This document shows positions 1-5,828 of a DNA stretch of 14,363 bases, in pieces. The stretch comes from an uncultured Ruminiclostridium sp. (GTDB lineage Bacteria; Bacillota; Clostridia; Oscillospirales; Ruminococcaceae): contig CAJUFF010000064.1 in NCBI GenBank assembly GCA_910585505.1, forward strand, positions 1 through 14,363, read 5' to 3'. Position numbers and translations under genes: made by a program. A model generated the notes under the pieces. That model saw only the letters and a program-made list of their open reading frames with translations. It searched no databases and was not told the origin of the DNA. Each line of letters starts with the position of its first letter. Position 1 is the stretch's first letter.

Positions 1-68
1 CGCTTGAGTTTACGGGCGGCAGTAATTTGGATATGACCGTGTATTACGCGGCGTTCAGAATGTCTTAA
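1..68 (+). CDS. C-terminal end of a phage structural protein (partial)
   Basis: Reading frame 3 is open from the window edge to a TAA at 66-68 and encodes the last 21 residues, ending ...TVYYAAFRMS. The other two plus frames stop early. It lies just upstream of a row of phage tail and lysis genes on the same strand, with 22 bases to the next start, so it is probably the end of a tail or tail-fibre protein. Too little is visible to name a family. Confidence 0.55.
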   Translation, partial: LEFTGGSNLDMTVYYAAFRMS

Positions 69-90
69 AGGAAAAGGGGAGGTTACAAAA

Positions 91-501
91 ATGATTGTAT
101 TTGAAGACGGTTCATGTCAGACAAATTCCTGCAATCCCGATTCAAATTTTTTGGAAAGCTTTGACTGTGAACAGCCAAAGTGGGTGGTGAAAGACGGTTC
201 GGAATTGGCGGGAAAGATTCTGTCAAATCGGTATTGGGAGCCTGTGGAGGACGAAAACGGAAATTTGATTGATATTGTTCCCAAAGAGCCGCCCGAAGGG
301 ACAAGAAGCGCGGAGGAACAGACCGAAGAGCTTAAGAACAGGCTTGACGAGATAGACAGGCAGGCAATACGCCCCCTTCGGGCGATTGCGGCGGGGACGG
401 CTACCGATGAGGACAGGAGGATTTTGGCGGAGCTGGAAGCGCAGGCGGAGGAGATAAGGGCGCAGATGGCGGAATTAGACGAGGGGAAGGAGGTGAGTTA
501 A
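91..501 (+). CDS. Small phage tail-region protein with C-terminal coiled coil
   Basis: A 136-residue protein. The ATG at 91 follows a GGGGAGG ribosome binding site with an 8-base spacer. The first 75 residues (MIVFEDGS..., with a ...RYWEPVEDENGNLIDIVP stretch) look like a small globular domain. Residues about 74-136 are highly charged and predicted to be a coiled coil. Tail-associated small proteins with this layout commonly sit between the tail fibre and lysis genes of Firmicutes prophages, and that is where it lies here. Its stop codon overlaps the ribosome binding region of the next gene, so the two are probably translated together. I do not recognise a named family, and the tail role is inferred from position. 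Confidence 0.7.
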   Translation: MIVFEDGSCQTNSCNPDSNFLESFDCEQPKWVVKDGSELAGKILSNRYWEPVEDENGNLIDIVPKEPPEGTRSAEEQTEELKNRLDEIDRQAIRPLRAIAAGTATDEDRRILAELEAQAEEIRAQMAELDEGKEVS

Positions 502-504
502 CAT

Positions 505-813
505 ATGGATTCCGGAATATCGAGAGAGGAACACGAGGAATTTCGCAAACGGATAGACGAGACCAACAAAAGGCAGGACAAGCGCATCTCCGAGCTGGAG
601 GACAGCGTTAAGGAGATTACGGCTTTGACCTCGTCCATTGAGCGGCTGGCGGTGAATATGGAAAGCATGGTCAAGGAGCAGGAGAAACAGGGAAAAAGGC
701 TTGAAATTTTGGAGAGCAGAGACGGCGAGATGTGGAGGAAGGTTGTGGGTTATGCCGTTACGGCGGTGTTGGGAATTTTGATAGGGTTTGTGTTTACACG
801 TCTGGGAATGTGA
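505..813 (+). CDS. xhlA: XhlA-like phage lysis membrane protein
   Basis: A 102-residue protein with a charged, heptad-like N-terminal region (about 5-75) and one C-terminal membrane helix (about 78-98) ending TRLGM. This is the architecture of the haemolysin XhlA family, which in Bacillus PBSX prophage works with a holin in host lysis. The start at 505 has a GGAGGTGAG ribosome binding site lying within the end of the previous gene. It is the first of four consecutive lysis-type genes. The family call rests on architecture and context rather than a catalytic motif. The protein should be membrane-anchored with the coiled coil in the cytoplasm. Confidence 0.75.
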   Translation: MDSGISREEHEEFRKRIDETNKRQDKRISELEDSVKEITALTSSIERLAVNMESMVKEQEKQGKRLEILESRDGEMWRKVVGYAVTAVLGILIGFVFTRLGM

Positions 814-826
814 GGAGAGTTGGGTT

Positions 827-1093
827 ATGGCATTTATTAGGAAAAAGGGAAAACGCAAAAAGCATTTTTCGGACTATATAGTTGCGGCCGCCATTTCGGC
901 GATAGGACTGTATACAGCGGCGGCGGTTACTTTGCAGTTTTGCGGGCTTATGGAGGTTTCGCCTACGCTTACTACCTGTTGGTTCGGGTTCTGGACTGTG
1001 GAAATTGTGGCACTGGCGGCTATTAAGGGAGGGAAGGTTAAGCATGGTGATAAGAAAAACAATGAAAATTCAAAGGAAAGCGAGGATATTTAA
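827..1093 (+). CDS. Small two-helix membrane protein of the phage lysis cassette
   Basis: An 88-residue protein. I chose the ATG at 827 because GAGGAGAG lies at the right distance and the first residues (MAFIRKKGKRKKHF) form a basic cytoplasmic lead. Two hydrophobic segments follow (about 17-40 and 47-66), then a charged tail (GDKKNNENSKESEDI). Size, topology and position between XhlA-like and LLH holin genes suggest a holin, antiholin or holin accessory protein, but I do not recognise a named family. The stop is 2 bases before the next start, so the genes are almost certainly co-translated. An upstream ATG at 788 overlaps the XhlA-like gene and is less likely. Confidence 0.7.
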   Translation: MAFIRKKGKRKKHFSDYIVAAAISAIGLYTAAAVTLQFCGLMEVSPTLTTCWFGFWTVEIVALAAIKGGKVKHGDKKNNENSKESEDI

Positions 1094-1095
1094 AG

Positions 1096-1407
1096 ATGGA
1101 TATTACGCCTGTTGTTAATGCGGTTATTGCGCTTGCTGCTGCGGTGGTTACGGCTTTTGTGATTCCTTGGGTTAAGTCTAAGACTACGGCGGCGCAGCGC
1201 GAGGAGATTAACGCTTGGGTGAAAATTGCGGTTACTGCCGCAGAACAGATTTTCACGGATCCCGGAATGGGAAAAGCGAAGAAAGCTTATGTGATTAAGT
1301 TTTTGGAGGAAAAGAATCTGAAAATCGATGAGGAAAGCGTTGATTTGATGATTGAGAGCGCGGTTAAAAATATGAATACTGCTTTAGGGGAGGACGCGAA
1401 AAGATGA
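1096..1407 (+). CDS. Phage holin, LLH family
   Basis: A 103-residue protein with one N-terminal membrane helix (about 7-27, ALAAAVVTAFVIPWV) followed by an amphipathic helical domain (AAQREEINAWVKIAVTAAEQ...) and a C-terminal region with IDEESVDLMIESAVKNMN. This is the typical layout of the LLH family of phage holins from Firmicutes prophages, which form the membrane lesion that releases the endolysin. The ribosome binding site AAAGGAAAGCGAGG lies inside the end of the preceding gene. The stop overlaps the endolysin start as ATGA at 1404-1407, a coupling arrangement that would keep holin and endolysin output linked. Confidence 0.85.
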   Translation: MDITPVVNAVIALAAAVVTAFVIPWVKSKTTAAQREEINAWVKIAVTAAEQIFTDPGMGKAKKAYVIKFLEEKNLKIDEESVDLMIESAVKNMNTALGEDAKR

Positions 1408-2189
1408 TTAAAACGGGAAAAGAGCTTGCGGCGGCGGTAAAGAAAATTGCCACAAGCTATAAAACGCTTTATGTAATGGGGTGCTTCGGCGCTCCGCTTA
1501 AGGCAGAGTATAAGGAAAGGTACTGCAAAAATTGCTCCTACAATAAACAGCCGGCTCGCACCGCAATGATTAAGGCGGCTTCCGCCGATACCTTCGGATT
1601 TGACTGCGTGTGCCTTATCAAAGGCGTGCTTTGGGGGTGGAACGGCGACAAAAACGCAGTTTACGGCGGCGCTAAATACGAGGAGAAAAACAGCGGTGTG
1701 CCCGATATTGATTGCAACATCATGATGGACAGGTGTTCGGATATTTCAACAGACTTCTCAAAAATTGAGGTTGGCGAAGCATTAGGTATGCAGGGGCATA
1801 TAGGAGTTTATATCGGGGACGGACTGGCAGTGGAGTGTACGCCCTCTTGGAAAAACTGCGTGCAGATTACGGCGGTTGCCAATATCGGGGCAAAGACGGG
1901 GTATAATTCCAGAAGATGGACAAGGCATGGGAAGCTGCCTTATGTTACATATGAATGGACGGAAGCCCCGGCTTCTGCGAATAAGGCGGATTTTGTCTCC
2001 GGAAAGACCAATGCGCCCGTTAATGTGAGGGCGGCGGCAAGCATACGAGGGACTGTTGTTGCTAAACTGCCTAAGGGGACGGCGGTTAAGATGACAGGGA
2101 AAAGCGTGAAGAACGGCGGGTATACTTGGGCGGAGGTGCTTTATAACGGGAAGGCTTGTTGGTGCGATAAGCAGTGGATAAATTGCTGA
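1404..2189 (+). CDS. Phage endolysin: NlpC/P60-like peptidase with C-terminal SH3b domain
   Basis: A 261-residue protein. Residues about 1-185 form a cysteine peptidase/amidase domain of the NlpC/P60 (papain-like) superfamily. The probable nucleophile is Cys68 in GFDCVCLIKG, with His132 in GHIGVYIGDG and a following VECTP strand typical of the fold. Residues about 203-261 form an SH3b cell-wall binding domain (NVRAAASIRGTVVAKLPKG...). It should cut the peptide part of peptidoglycan at the end of the lytic cycle. No signal peptide is visible, so it depends on the holin. It is the last gene of the late operon and is followed 8 bases later by a strong terminator. Which bond it cuts cannot be read from the sequence. 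Confidence 0.9.
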   Translation: MIKTGKELAAAVKKIATSYKTLYVMGCFGAPLKAEYKERYCKNCSYNKQPARTAMIKAASADTFGFDCVCLIKGVLWGWNGDKNAVYGGAKYEEKNSGVPDIDCNIMMDRCSDISTDFSKIEVGEALGMQGHIGVYIGDGLAVECTPSWKNCVQITAVANIGAKTGYNSRRWTRHGKLPYVTYEWTEAPASANKADFVSGKTNAPVNVRAAASIRGTVVAKLPKGTAVKMTGKSVKNGGYTWAEVLYNGKACWCDKQWINC

Positions 2190-2197
2190 TACTAAAT

Positions 2198-2240
2198 AAC
2201 GGCTTTGTTTCGGTTAATGAAACAGAGCCGTTTTATTTTT
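2198..2240 (+). terminator. Intrinsic terminator of the phage lysis operon
   Basis: A 14-bp stem (2198-2211 with 2219-2232, one G-T pair) closes a 7-base loop and is followed by a T-rich tail. It starts 8 bases after the endolysin stop and separates the phage operon from the convergent amidoligase gene. Confidence 0.92.
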
Positions 2241-2259
2241 GTCCTTGAGTGCAAAATCT

Positions 2260-3192
2260 TTATGCCGATATTTCTTCGGCTGTTTTCTTAAAAGCTTTTG
2301 TAAGGTGATACCGAGCGGTTTTGAACTCGGGTCCCGCCATTCCGAGCCGCCTTACCAAAACCCTTTCCATAAGAGCGCCTTTCTGCTTCGGAGAGTATGT
2401 ACCGCAGGATTTATAATACATCTTATCATTTGCGTTTACAGCCCACGCGCTCATTGCCAAGCAAAACTGTATATAAGCCTTTATCTTTCCCGCATGTGTC
2501 GTTCCGTTAAAAAGACGAAATTCAACGGTTCCTTTGGTAAAGAAAGCGTGAAGATTGATTCCGTGGTATCGGGTAGAATTATAGTGGGTATGGTCTATAC
2601 CTCCGCGGTAATCGTCATTGGCGGAACTGTACCATATGGATTTCATGCTGTGCACTGTTTTTTCGTTATCTTTTTTCATGGCTTTGAGTAAATCCAAAGA
2701 CATTTTCCTGCAATACTGAAATATGCGGTTGTTATTTATCTCCAAGGCTTCATAAAATAAATCCTGTCTGCCGATTGCAAAGTTAAGGAGGCGTGTAAGA
2801 CTCTGGGGCGTATGGCTTGCACCATCAATATGTACATGGATCCCGCATGATGAATTGGCAACGGCTCCTTTTTCCACAAGCTTGCGGACAATTTTCTGCA
2901 AGTCCTCTATATCATTGTATTGAAGTATTGGCGTTACGATTTCACAGCAATAATCGTTTGGAGCCGGCAATCGCCTTTCGTTTTCCATACGTGTAGGGTG
3001 TATACTTGAATCGCTCATAGCTTTCCATATTCTGCCCTTATTGTCAGCCGCTGTATACGTATGGTATGACCCTCCGGCATATAAAGAGCGGGTTCCGTAA
3101 TAGTCGGCAATAGTCTTTGCCGCTGTTTCACGGGTTATTCCCGTTAATTCGATCTCAACGCCGAAATTCTGATTTTGGATTGTAACAGCCAT
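2260..3192 (-). CDS. Amidoligase_2 family enzyme (COOH-NH2 ligase fold)
   Basis: A 310-residue protein of the Amidoligase_2 family (glutamine synthetase-like COOH-NH2 ligase fold). Motifs visible are GVEIEL (11-16), CEIVTP (83-88), CGIHVHID (116-123) and RYHGINLHAFF...GTVEFRLFNGT (208-231). These supply the acidic, His and Arg residues expected for metal-ATP and carboxylate binding. Such enzymes are predicted to join an amine to a carboxylate in small molecules or peptides, and are often carried by phages and conjugative elements. The start has the ribosome binding site GGTAAGGAG. Unusually, no gamma-glutamyl cyclotransferase or other amidoligase partner is next to it. It is divergent from a small XRE gene across a 175-base promoter region. 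The substrate is unknown. Confidence 0.85.
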   Translation of the reverse strand: MAVTIQNQNFGVEIELTGITRETAAKTIADYYGTRSLYAGGSYHTYTAADNKGRIWKAMSDSSIHPTRMENERRLPAPNDYCCEIVTPILQYNDIEDLQKIVRKLVEKGAVANSSCGIHVHIDGASHTPQSLTRLLNFAIGRQDLFYEALEINNNRIFQYCRKMSLDLLKAMKKDNEKTVHSMKSIWYSSANDDYRGGIDHTHYNSTRYHGINLHAFFTKGTVEFRLFNGTTHAGKIKAYIQFCLAMSAWAVNANDKMYYKSCGTYSPKQKGALMERVLVRRLGMAGPEFKTARYHLTKAFKKTAEEISA

Positions 3193-3235
3193 TTTATTTC
3201 TCCTTACCTCTCGTTAAGTTTACCTTACAATACAT

Positions 3236-3264
3236 ATTATGCACCTTTTAATGTGCATCGACAA
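3236..3264 (-). promoter_or_regulatory. Promoter of the amidoligase gene with overlapping inverted repeat
   Basis: On the minus strand, TTGTCG at 3264-3259 and CATAAT at 3241-3236 are separated by 17 bases and lie 44 bases before the amidoligase start. An inverted repeat ATGCAC-N8-GTGCAT (3239-3258) fills most of the spacer and touches the -10 box, a typical repressor position. Confidence 0.65.
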
Positions 3265-3312
3265 TTGACAAAATACACAAATTGTTGTGTGCTAATTGGT
3301 ACAAATAGACAC

Positions 3313-3341
3313 TTGTCCTTGTGCATAAAATAGTGTATAAT
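3313..3341 (+). promoter_or_regulatory. Promoter of the small XRE gene
   Basis: TTGTCC at 3313-3318 and TATAAT at 3336-3341 with a 17-base spacer, followed by a strong ribosome binding site GGAAGGAGG at 3352-3360. The spacer carries GTGCATAA (3321-3328), the same word that overlaps the -10 box of the facing amidoligase promoter, suggesting one regulator for both. Confidence 0.75.
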
Positions 3342-3367
3342 ACTTAATACAGGAAGGAGGACACACC

Positions 3368-3586
3368 ATACTTGTTTATAAAATCAATATATTGGACAAA
3401 TTGAAGGAAGCCGGCTATTCTTCATATAAAATGAGAAGAGAAAAGCTGTTGGGAGAAGCAACGATCCAAAAGCTGAGAGAAAACCGAATGATCGGAATAG
3501 AAAGCATTGATTCCGTATGCAGAATGCTTCAATGTCAGCCGGGAGATATTATTGAATTTCAGGACGAAAAAAAGACCGAGGATTAG
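3368..3586 (+). CDS. Small XRE-type helix-turn-helix regulator, start codon ATA or TTG
   Basis: A protein of 64 residues from TTG 3392, or 72 residues from ATA 3368. It matches the compact HTH_26/XRE type: KMRREKLLGEATIQKLREN carries the helix-turn-helix, followed by SIDSVCRMLQCQPGDIIEF, the usual C-terminal signature. The GGAAGGAGG site ends 7 bases before 3368, where the frame reads ATA and continues LVYKINILDKLKEAGYS, the N-terminus expected for this family. TTG at 3392 is 31 bases from that site and would cut off the first helix. So translation probably uses ATA, or an ATG has been lost and expression is crippled. It likely controls itself and the divergent amidoligase. Confidence 0.75.
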   Translation: MLVYKINILDKLKEAGYSSYKMRREKLLGEATIQKLRENRMIGIESIDSVCRMLQCQPGDIIEFQDEKKTED

Positions 3587-3602
3587 ACTCCGGTCTTTTT
3601 TT
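3567..3602. terminator. Bidirectional terminator shared by two convergent XRE genes
   Basis: A perfect 12-bp stem, AAAAAAAGACCG (3567-3578) with CGGTCTTTTTTT (3591-3602), gives a T-run on both strands. The 12-base loop holds the stop codons of both flanking genes. Confidence 0.88.
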
Positions 3603-3855
3603 CTGTATCACTTCTTTTATTGTGACCTGTTCTTGATTTAACAGTGGGTAACGGTGACGGCTCTCTTACAATTATTTCGGAAAGATCACAATCCAAGGCC
3701 TCACATATTAAGTCAAGATGTTCAAGGCTTACCCTTGCCGCCATGTCGTTATACAATTCGCTGATAGTATTGGGTCTTATCCCCGTTGCACGCGCAAGGT
3801 CGGCTTGTGTCCAGCGAAGCTCGCCCAGCTTCCTGGACAGTAAAATCTTTATCAT
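3583..3855 (-). CDS. Small XRE family transcriptional regulator
   Basis: A 90-residue protein from the ATG at 3855, preceded by AAAGGAG at a 7-base spacing; an upstream ATG at 3885 has no comparable site. Residues about 5-65 are a Cro/C1-type helix-turn-helix of the HTH_26 kind (KLGELRWTQADLARATGIRPNTISELY, then LEHLDLICEALDCDLSEII). The last 25 residues are polar and probably disordered. It runs convergently to the other small XRE gene, and their stop codons overlap by 3 bases inside the shared terminator. A plausible role is control of element genes, perhaps a phage- or cargo-type repressor. No toxin gene is attached, so I do not call it an antitoxin. Confidence 0.85.
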   Translation of the reverse strand: MIKILLSRKLGELRWTQADLARATGIRPNTISELYNDMAARVSLEHLDLICEALDCDLSEIIVREPSPLPTVKSRTGHNKRSDTEKKTGV

Positions 3856-3915
3856 TGCTTTGCTCCTTTGGTTAGAGCATAGCAAATATTGTAATAAAAA
3901 TCTTTATTTTGTTAT

Positions 3916-3946
3916 ATTATATCCTAACTTGTTGTAAAATAACAGG
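3916..3946 (-). promoter_or_regulatory. Probable promoter and operator of the minus-strand XRE gene
   Basis: A TATAAT box on the minus strand (3921-3916) lies about 60 bases before the XRE start. No good -35 box is visible at 16-18 bases. Instead an imperfect dyad (CTTGTT-N7-AACAGG, 3928-3946) covers that region and could be the operator for autoregulation. Confidence 0.4.
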
Positions 3947-3959
3947 AATTGTTTTCAGT

Positions 3960-3990
3960 AAAAAGGCTGCCCGATAATGGCAGCCTTTTT
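3960..3990. terminator. Symmetrical intrinsic terminator after the ParA cassette
   Basis: A perfect 12-bp stem, AAAAAGGCTGCC (3960-3971) with GGCAGCCTTTTT (3979-3990), around a 7-base loop, with T-runs on both strands. It would stop minus-strand transcription from the HTH-ParA cassette before it reaches the XRE promoter. Confidence 0.88.
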
Positions 3991-3993
3991 TTA

Positions 3994-4191
3994 CCTTATT
4001 ATCACTATTCCGAATATACCGTTTACAAATATGAGATACGGTGTGTTCGGATTTGGGATACTTTGTGAAACGCTGACAAAAAAGATTTTTTTAGACATTC
4101 GCCGAAAGTAAACCCAAAATCTCAAACATGACACAATAAAGTAATATCTTCTCTATGTTGTATTCAAACCTCACAGACCTTAACAACGGTT
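3994..4191. other. Non-coding stretch downstream of the ParA cassette
   Basis: AT-rich sequence with no open frame supported by a start and ribosome binding site on either strand. I see only a weak ACCGT...ACGGT dyad and an A6-GA-T7 run. It is probably the 3' untranslated region of the cassette. Confidence 0.4.
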
Positions 4192-4593
4192 TTACTTGCG
4201 AAATGCATCCCCCTTTGATGCACGTCTGACCGAAACATCAATTATTAAATTAATAAGCCTTTCGCGATCTTTCCATTTCATAGCCAGTCTAGCGGAATCC
4301 ATTCCATAATCGGCAATAATATCCTTCAACTGTTTATCTGTTAACGTATTAAGTCTTGCGGCAAGAACCTCCTCACCATCTTCAATTAGGGATATAGGAT
4401 CAAGTACAGCCGGATCTCTACGATTTGCCGGTCTTATTGGATTTGACACATTATTTGATGTGTTATTCTCTGCCGTGTAATCATCTCCAACAAAGATTTT
4501 TTCTAGCTTTTGCGCAAACTCCTGATTTCGCTTTGCCTCATCTATGATTGCATTTGTCAACTGTCTAAGTCTGCTCACAGTTATTTTGTTCAT
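4192..4593 (-). CDS. SAP-like small partner protein of the HTH-ParA gene
   Basis: A 133-residue protein I cannot assign to a named family. It has an N-terminal helical part (1-35), an Asn/Ser-rich linker (40-55), a conserved-looking NRRDPAVLDPISLIEDGEEVLAARL block written here as NRRDPAVLDP (58-67) and ISLIEDGEE (68-76), and a C-terminal helix-extended-helix reminiscent of SAP DNA-binding motifs (LTDKQLKDIIADYGMD, then KWKDRERLINLIID), ending RRASKGDAFRK. Its GGAG ribosome binding site overlaps the stop of the HTH-ParA gene, with 5 bases between the genes, so they are one operon. The position is where a ParB-type partner would be, but no ParB motif is present. DNA binding is inferred only from the SAP-like pattern. 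Confidence 0.72.
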   Translation of the reverse strand: MNKITVSRLRQLTNAIIDEAKRNQEFAQKLEKIFVGDDYTAENNTSNNVSNPIRPANRRDPAVLDPISLIEDGEEVLAARLNTLTDKQLKDIIADYGMDSARLAMKWKDRERLINLIIDVSVRRASKGDAFRK

Positions 4594-4598
4594 AAATA

Positions 4599-5621
4599 TT
4601 ACTCCATTCTATCCAATACTTCCTGTGTAAATTTTTCTAACCTGTCATATTGCCCTTGATAACCCCACTTCTGACGCAGAGTGCTAATTGCTTGATATTC
4701 TGCAGCTTCGCCCATTTGATTATTCTCATAGAAAACGGTTTTAAATAATGGTGCATCTTTACCATTTTCTAATTCTTTTAATGTATTATTATGCAATTTA
4801 GACTGCATTCGAACCTTGGTGGCAACGATTCCAAGACATTCGATGCTTTCCCCGATTGTGTCGGAGAACTTATCCACACGAGTTATGATTTGAGGAATAC
4901 CATAAGTAGACAATACATCCGGTATTGTCGGAATAATATAACCATTCGCGATTCTCAATCCGTTTAACGTAATAAGTCCCATGTTCGGAGGGCAATCAAT
5001 AAGGATATAATCATAGTTGTCTTTAATATTATTGACAGCCATCTTGATAATATCCGTTGGTTTTATGGAGTAAAACTGCCCTTGTGGAATTGATACCAAT
5101 CTATCTTGAAGGTCAATAAGATCCATGCTAGAAGGCAGAAGATCAAGATTGTTTACTTCCAGGATATTTGCCACATTTTTTTGAAGAGTGTCATTAATGC
5201 TGAAATTAGATGTTTCATAAAGAGCATCTTTGAACAGAGTGAACAACGTAAAACCATTTTTATTCAAATCTTTCCACTTTTCTTCTCCAATCAGCATCGT
5301 AGTACAGTTTGTTTGAGGGTCTAAATCAATGACAAGAACTTTTTTCTTAAAGGTACCAGCCAAAAGTGTTGCCAATCCTACTGTTGTAGTGGTTTTTGCT
5401 ACACCACCCTTTAAATTGATAAATGCAATTGTTTTTGCGCCCATAATCTTTCCTCTCCTTTTCAACCAATTGATAATTTGTTCTTCGTCATAGAACTCTC
5501 CTGCTTTGACCTGTGCTATAGATTTGGGAAAGTCGCTGTACCGTTTTTTCCAATTATTAACTGTTTGCGTGGAAACTTCAGCAATCTCAGCAATTTCCGA
5601 CAATCCAACAAACTTTTGCAT
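4599..5621 (-). CDS. parA: ParA family ATPase with N-terminal helix-turn-helix domain
   Basis: A 340-residue protein. Residues 1-58 are an AlpA/MerR-like helix-turn-helix (VGLSEIAEIAEVSTQTVNNW, then YDEEQIINWLKRRGK). Residues 60-340 are a ParA/Soj ATPase with deviant Walker A KGGVAKTT (71-78), the VIDLDPQ motif (97-103) and Walker B YILIDCPP with Asp209. Such ATPases position or partition DNA, and ParA proteins with an N-terminal DNA-binding part can repress their own promoter. The start at 5621 has AAAGGAGA. A second strong site, GGAGAGGAAAG, precedes Met60 at 5444, so a shorter ATPase-only form may also be made. A perfect promoter lies upstream and a SAP-like gene follows. No ParB gene is visible nearby. 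Confidence 0.9.
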   Translation of the reverse strand: MQKFVGLSEIAEIAEVSTQTVNNWKKRYSDFPKSIAQVKAGEFYDEEQIINWLKRRGKIMGAKTIAFINLKGGVAKTTTTVGLATLLAGTFKKKVLVIDLDPQTNCTTMLIGEEKWKDLNKNGFTLFTLFKDALYETSNFSINDTLQKNVANILEVNNLDLLPSSMDLIDLQDRLVSIPQGQFYSIKPTDIIKMAVNNIKDNYDYILIDCPPNMGLITLNGLRIANGYIIPTIPDVLSTYGIPQIITRVDKFSDTIGESIECLGIVATKVRMQSKLHNNTLKELENGKDAPLFKTVFYENNQMGEAAEYQAISTLRQKWGYQGQYDRLEKFTQEVLDRME

Positions 5622-5639
5622 ATAACGTCTCCTTTCTGT

Positions 5640-5685
5640 TTGTTGATGACTATATTATAACACACTTTGTTTACTCTGTCAACAA
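5640..5685 (-). promoter_or_regulatory. Consensus promoter of the HTH-ParA operon flanked by an inverted repeat
   Basis: On the minus strand TTGACA (5682-5677) and TATAAT (5659-5654) are separated by exactly 17 bases, a perfect sigma-A promoter. The repeat TTGTTGA (5640-5646) and TCAACAA (5679-5685) brackets the core, with the distal arm covering the -35 box. This suits autorepression by the helix-turn-helix part of the ParA protein, which is inference. Confidence 0.88.
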
Positions 5686-5828
5686 TATATTTAAAATTAG
5701 TTTATTATGCCGAAAGTCGCAGATATGCATTGTTGATTTTGAACAATTTTTCATATAGCATAGTTGGCGTAAAGGTGTCTATATTTTGGGCGTAAATCAG
5801 TATAAATTATCAATATTGTATACAAAGG

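Noticed and set aside
2239..2691. 150-codon plus-strand frame opposite the amidoligase
   Set aside because: It overlaps the phage terminator and lies antisense to a gene with clear family motifs; no ribosome binding site or domain is visible.
3368..3855. The two small XRE genes as a toxin-antitoxin pair
   Set aside because: Both are DNA-binding proteins, they run convergently instead of in one operon, and neither has a toxin fold.
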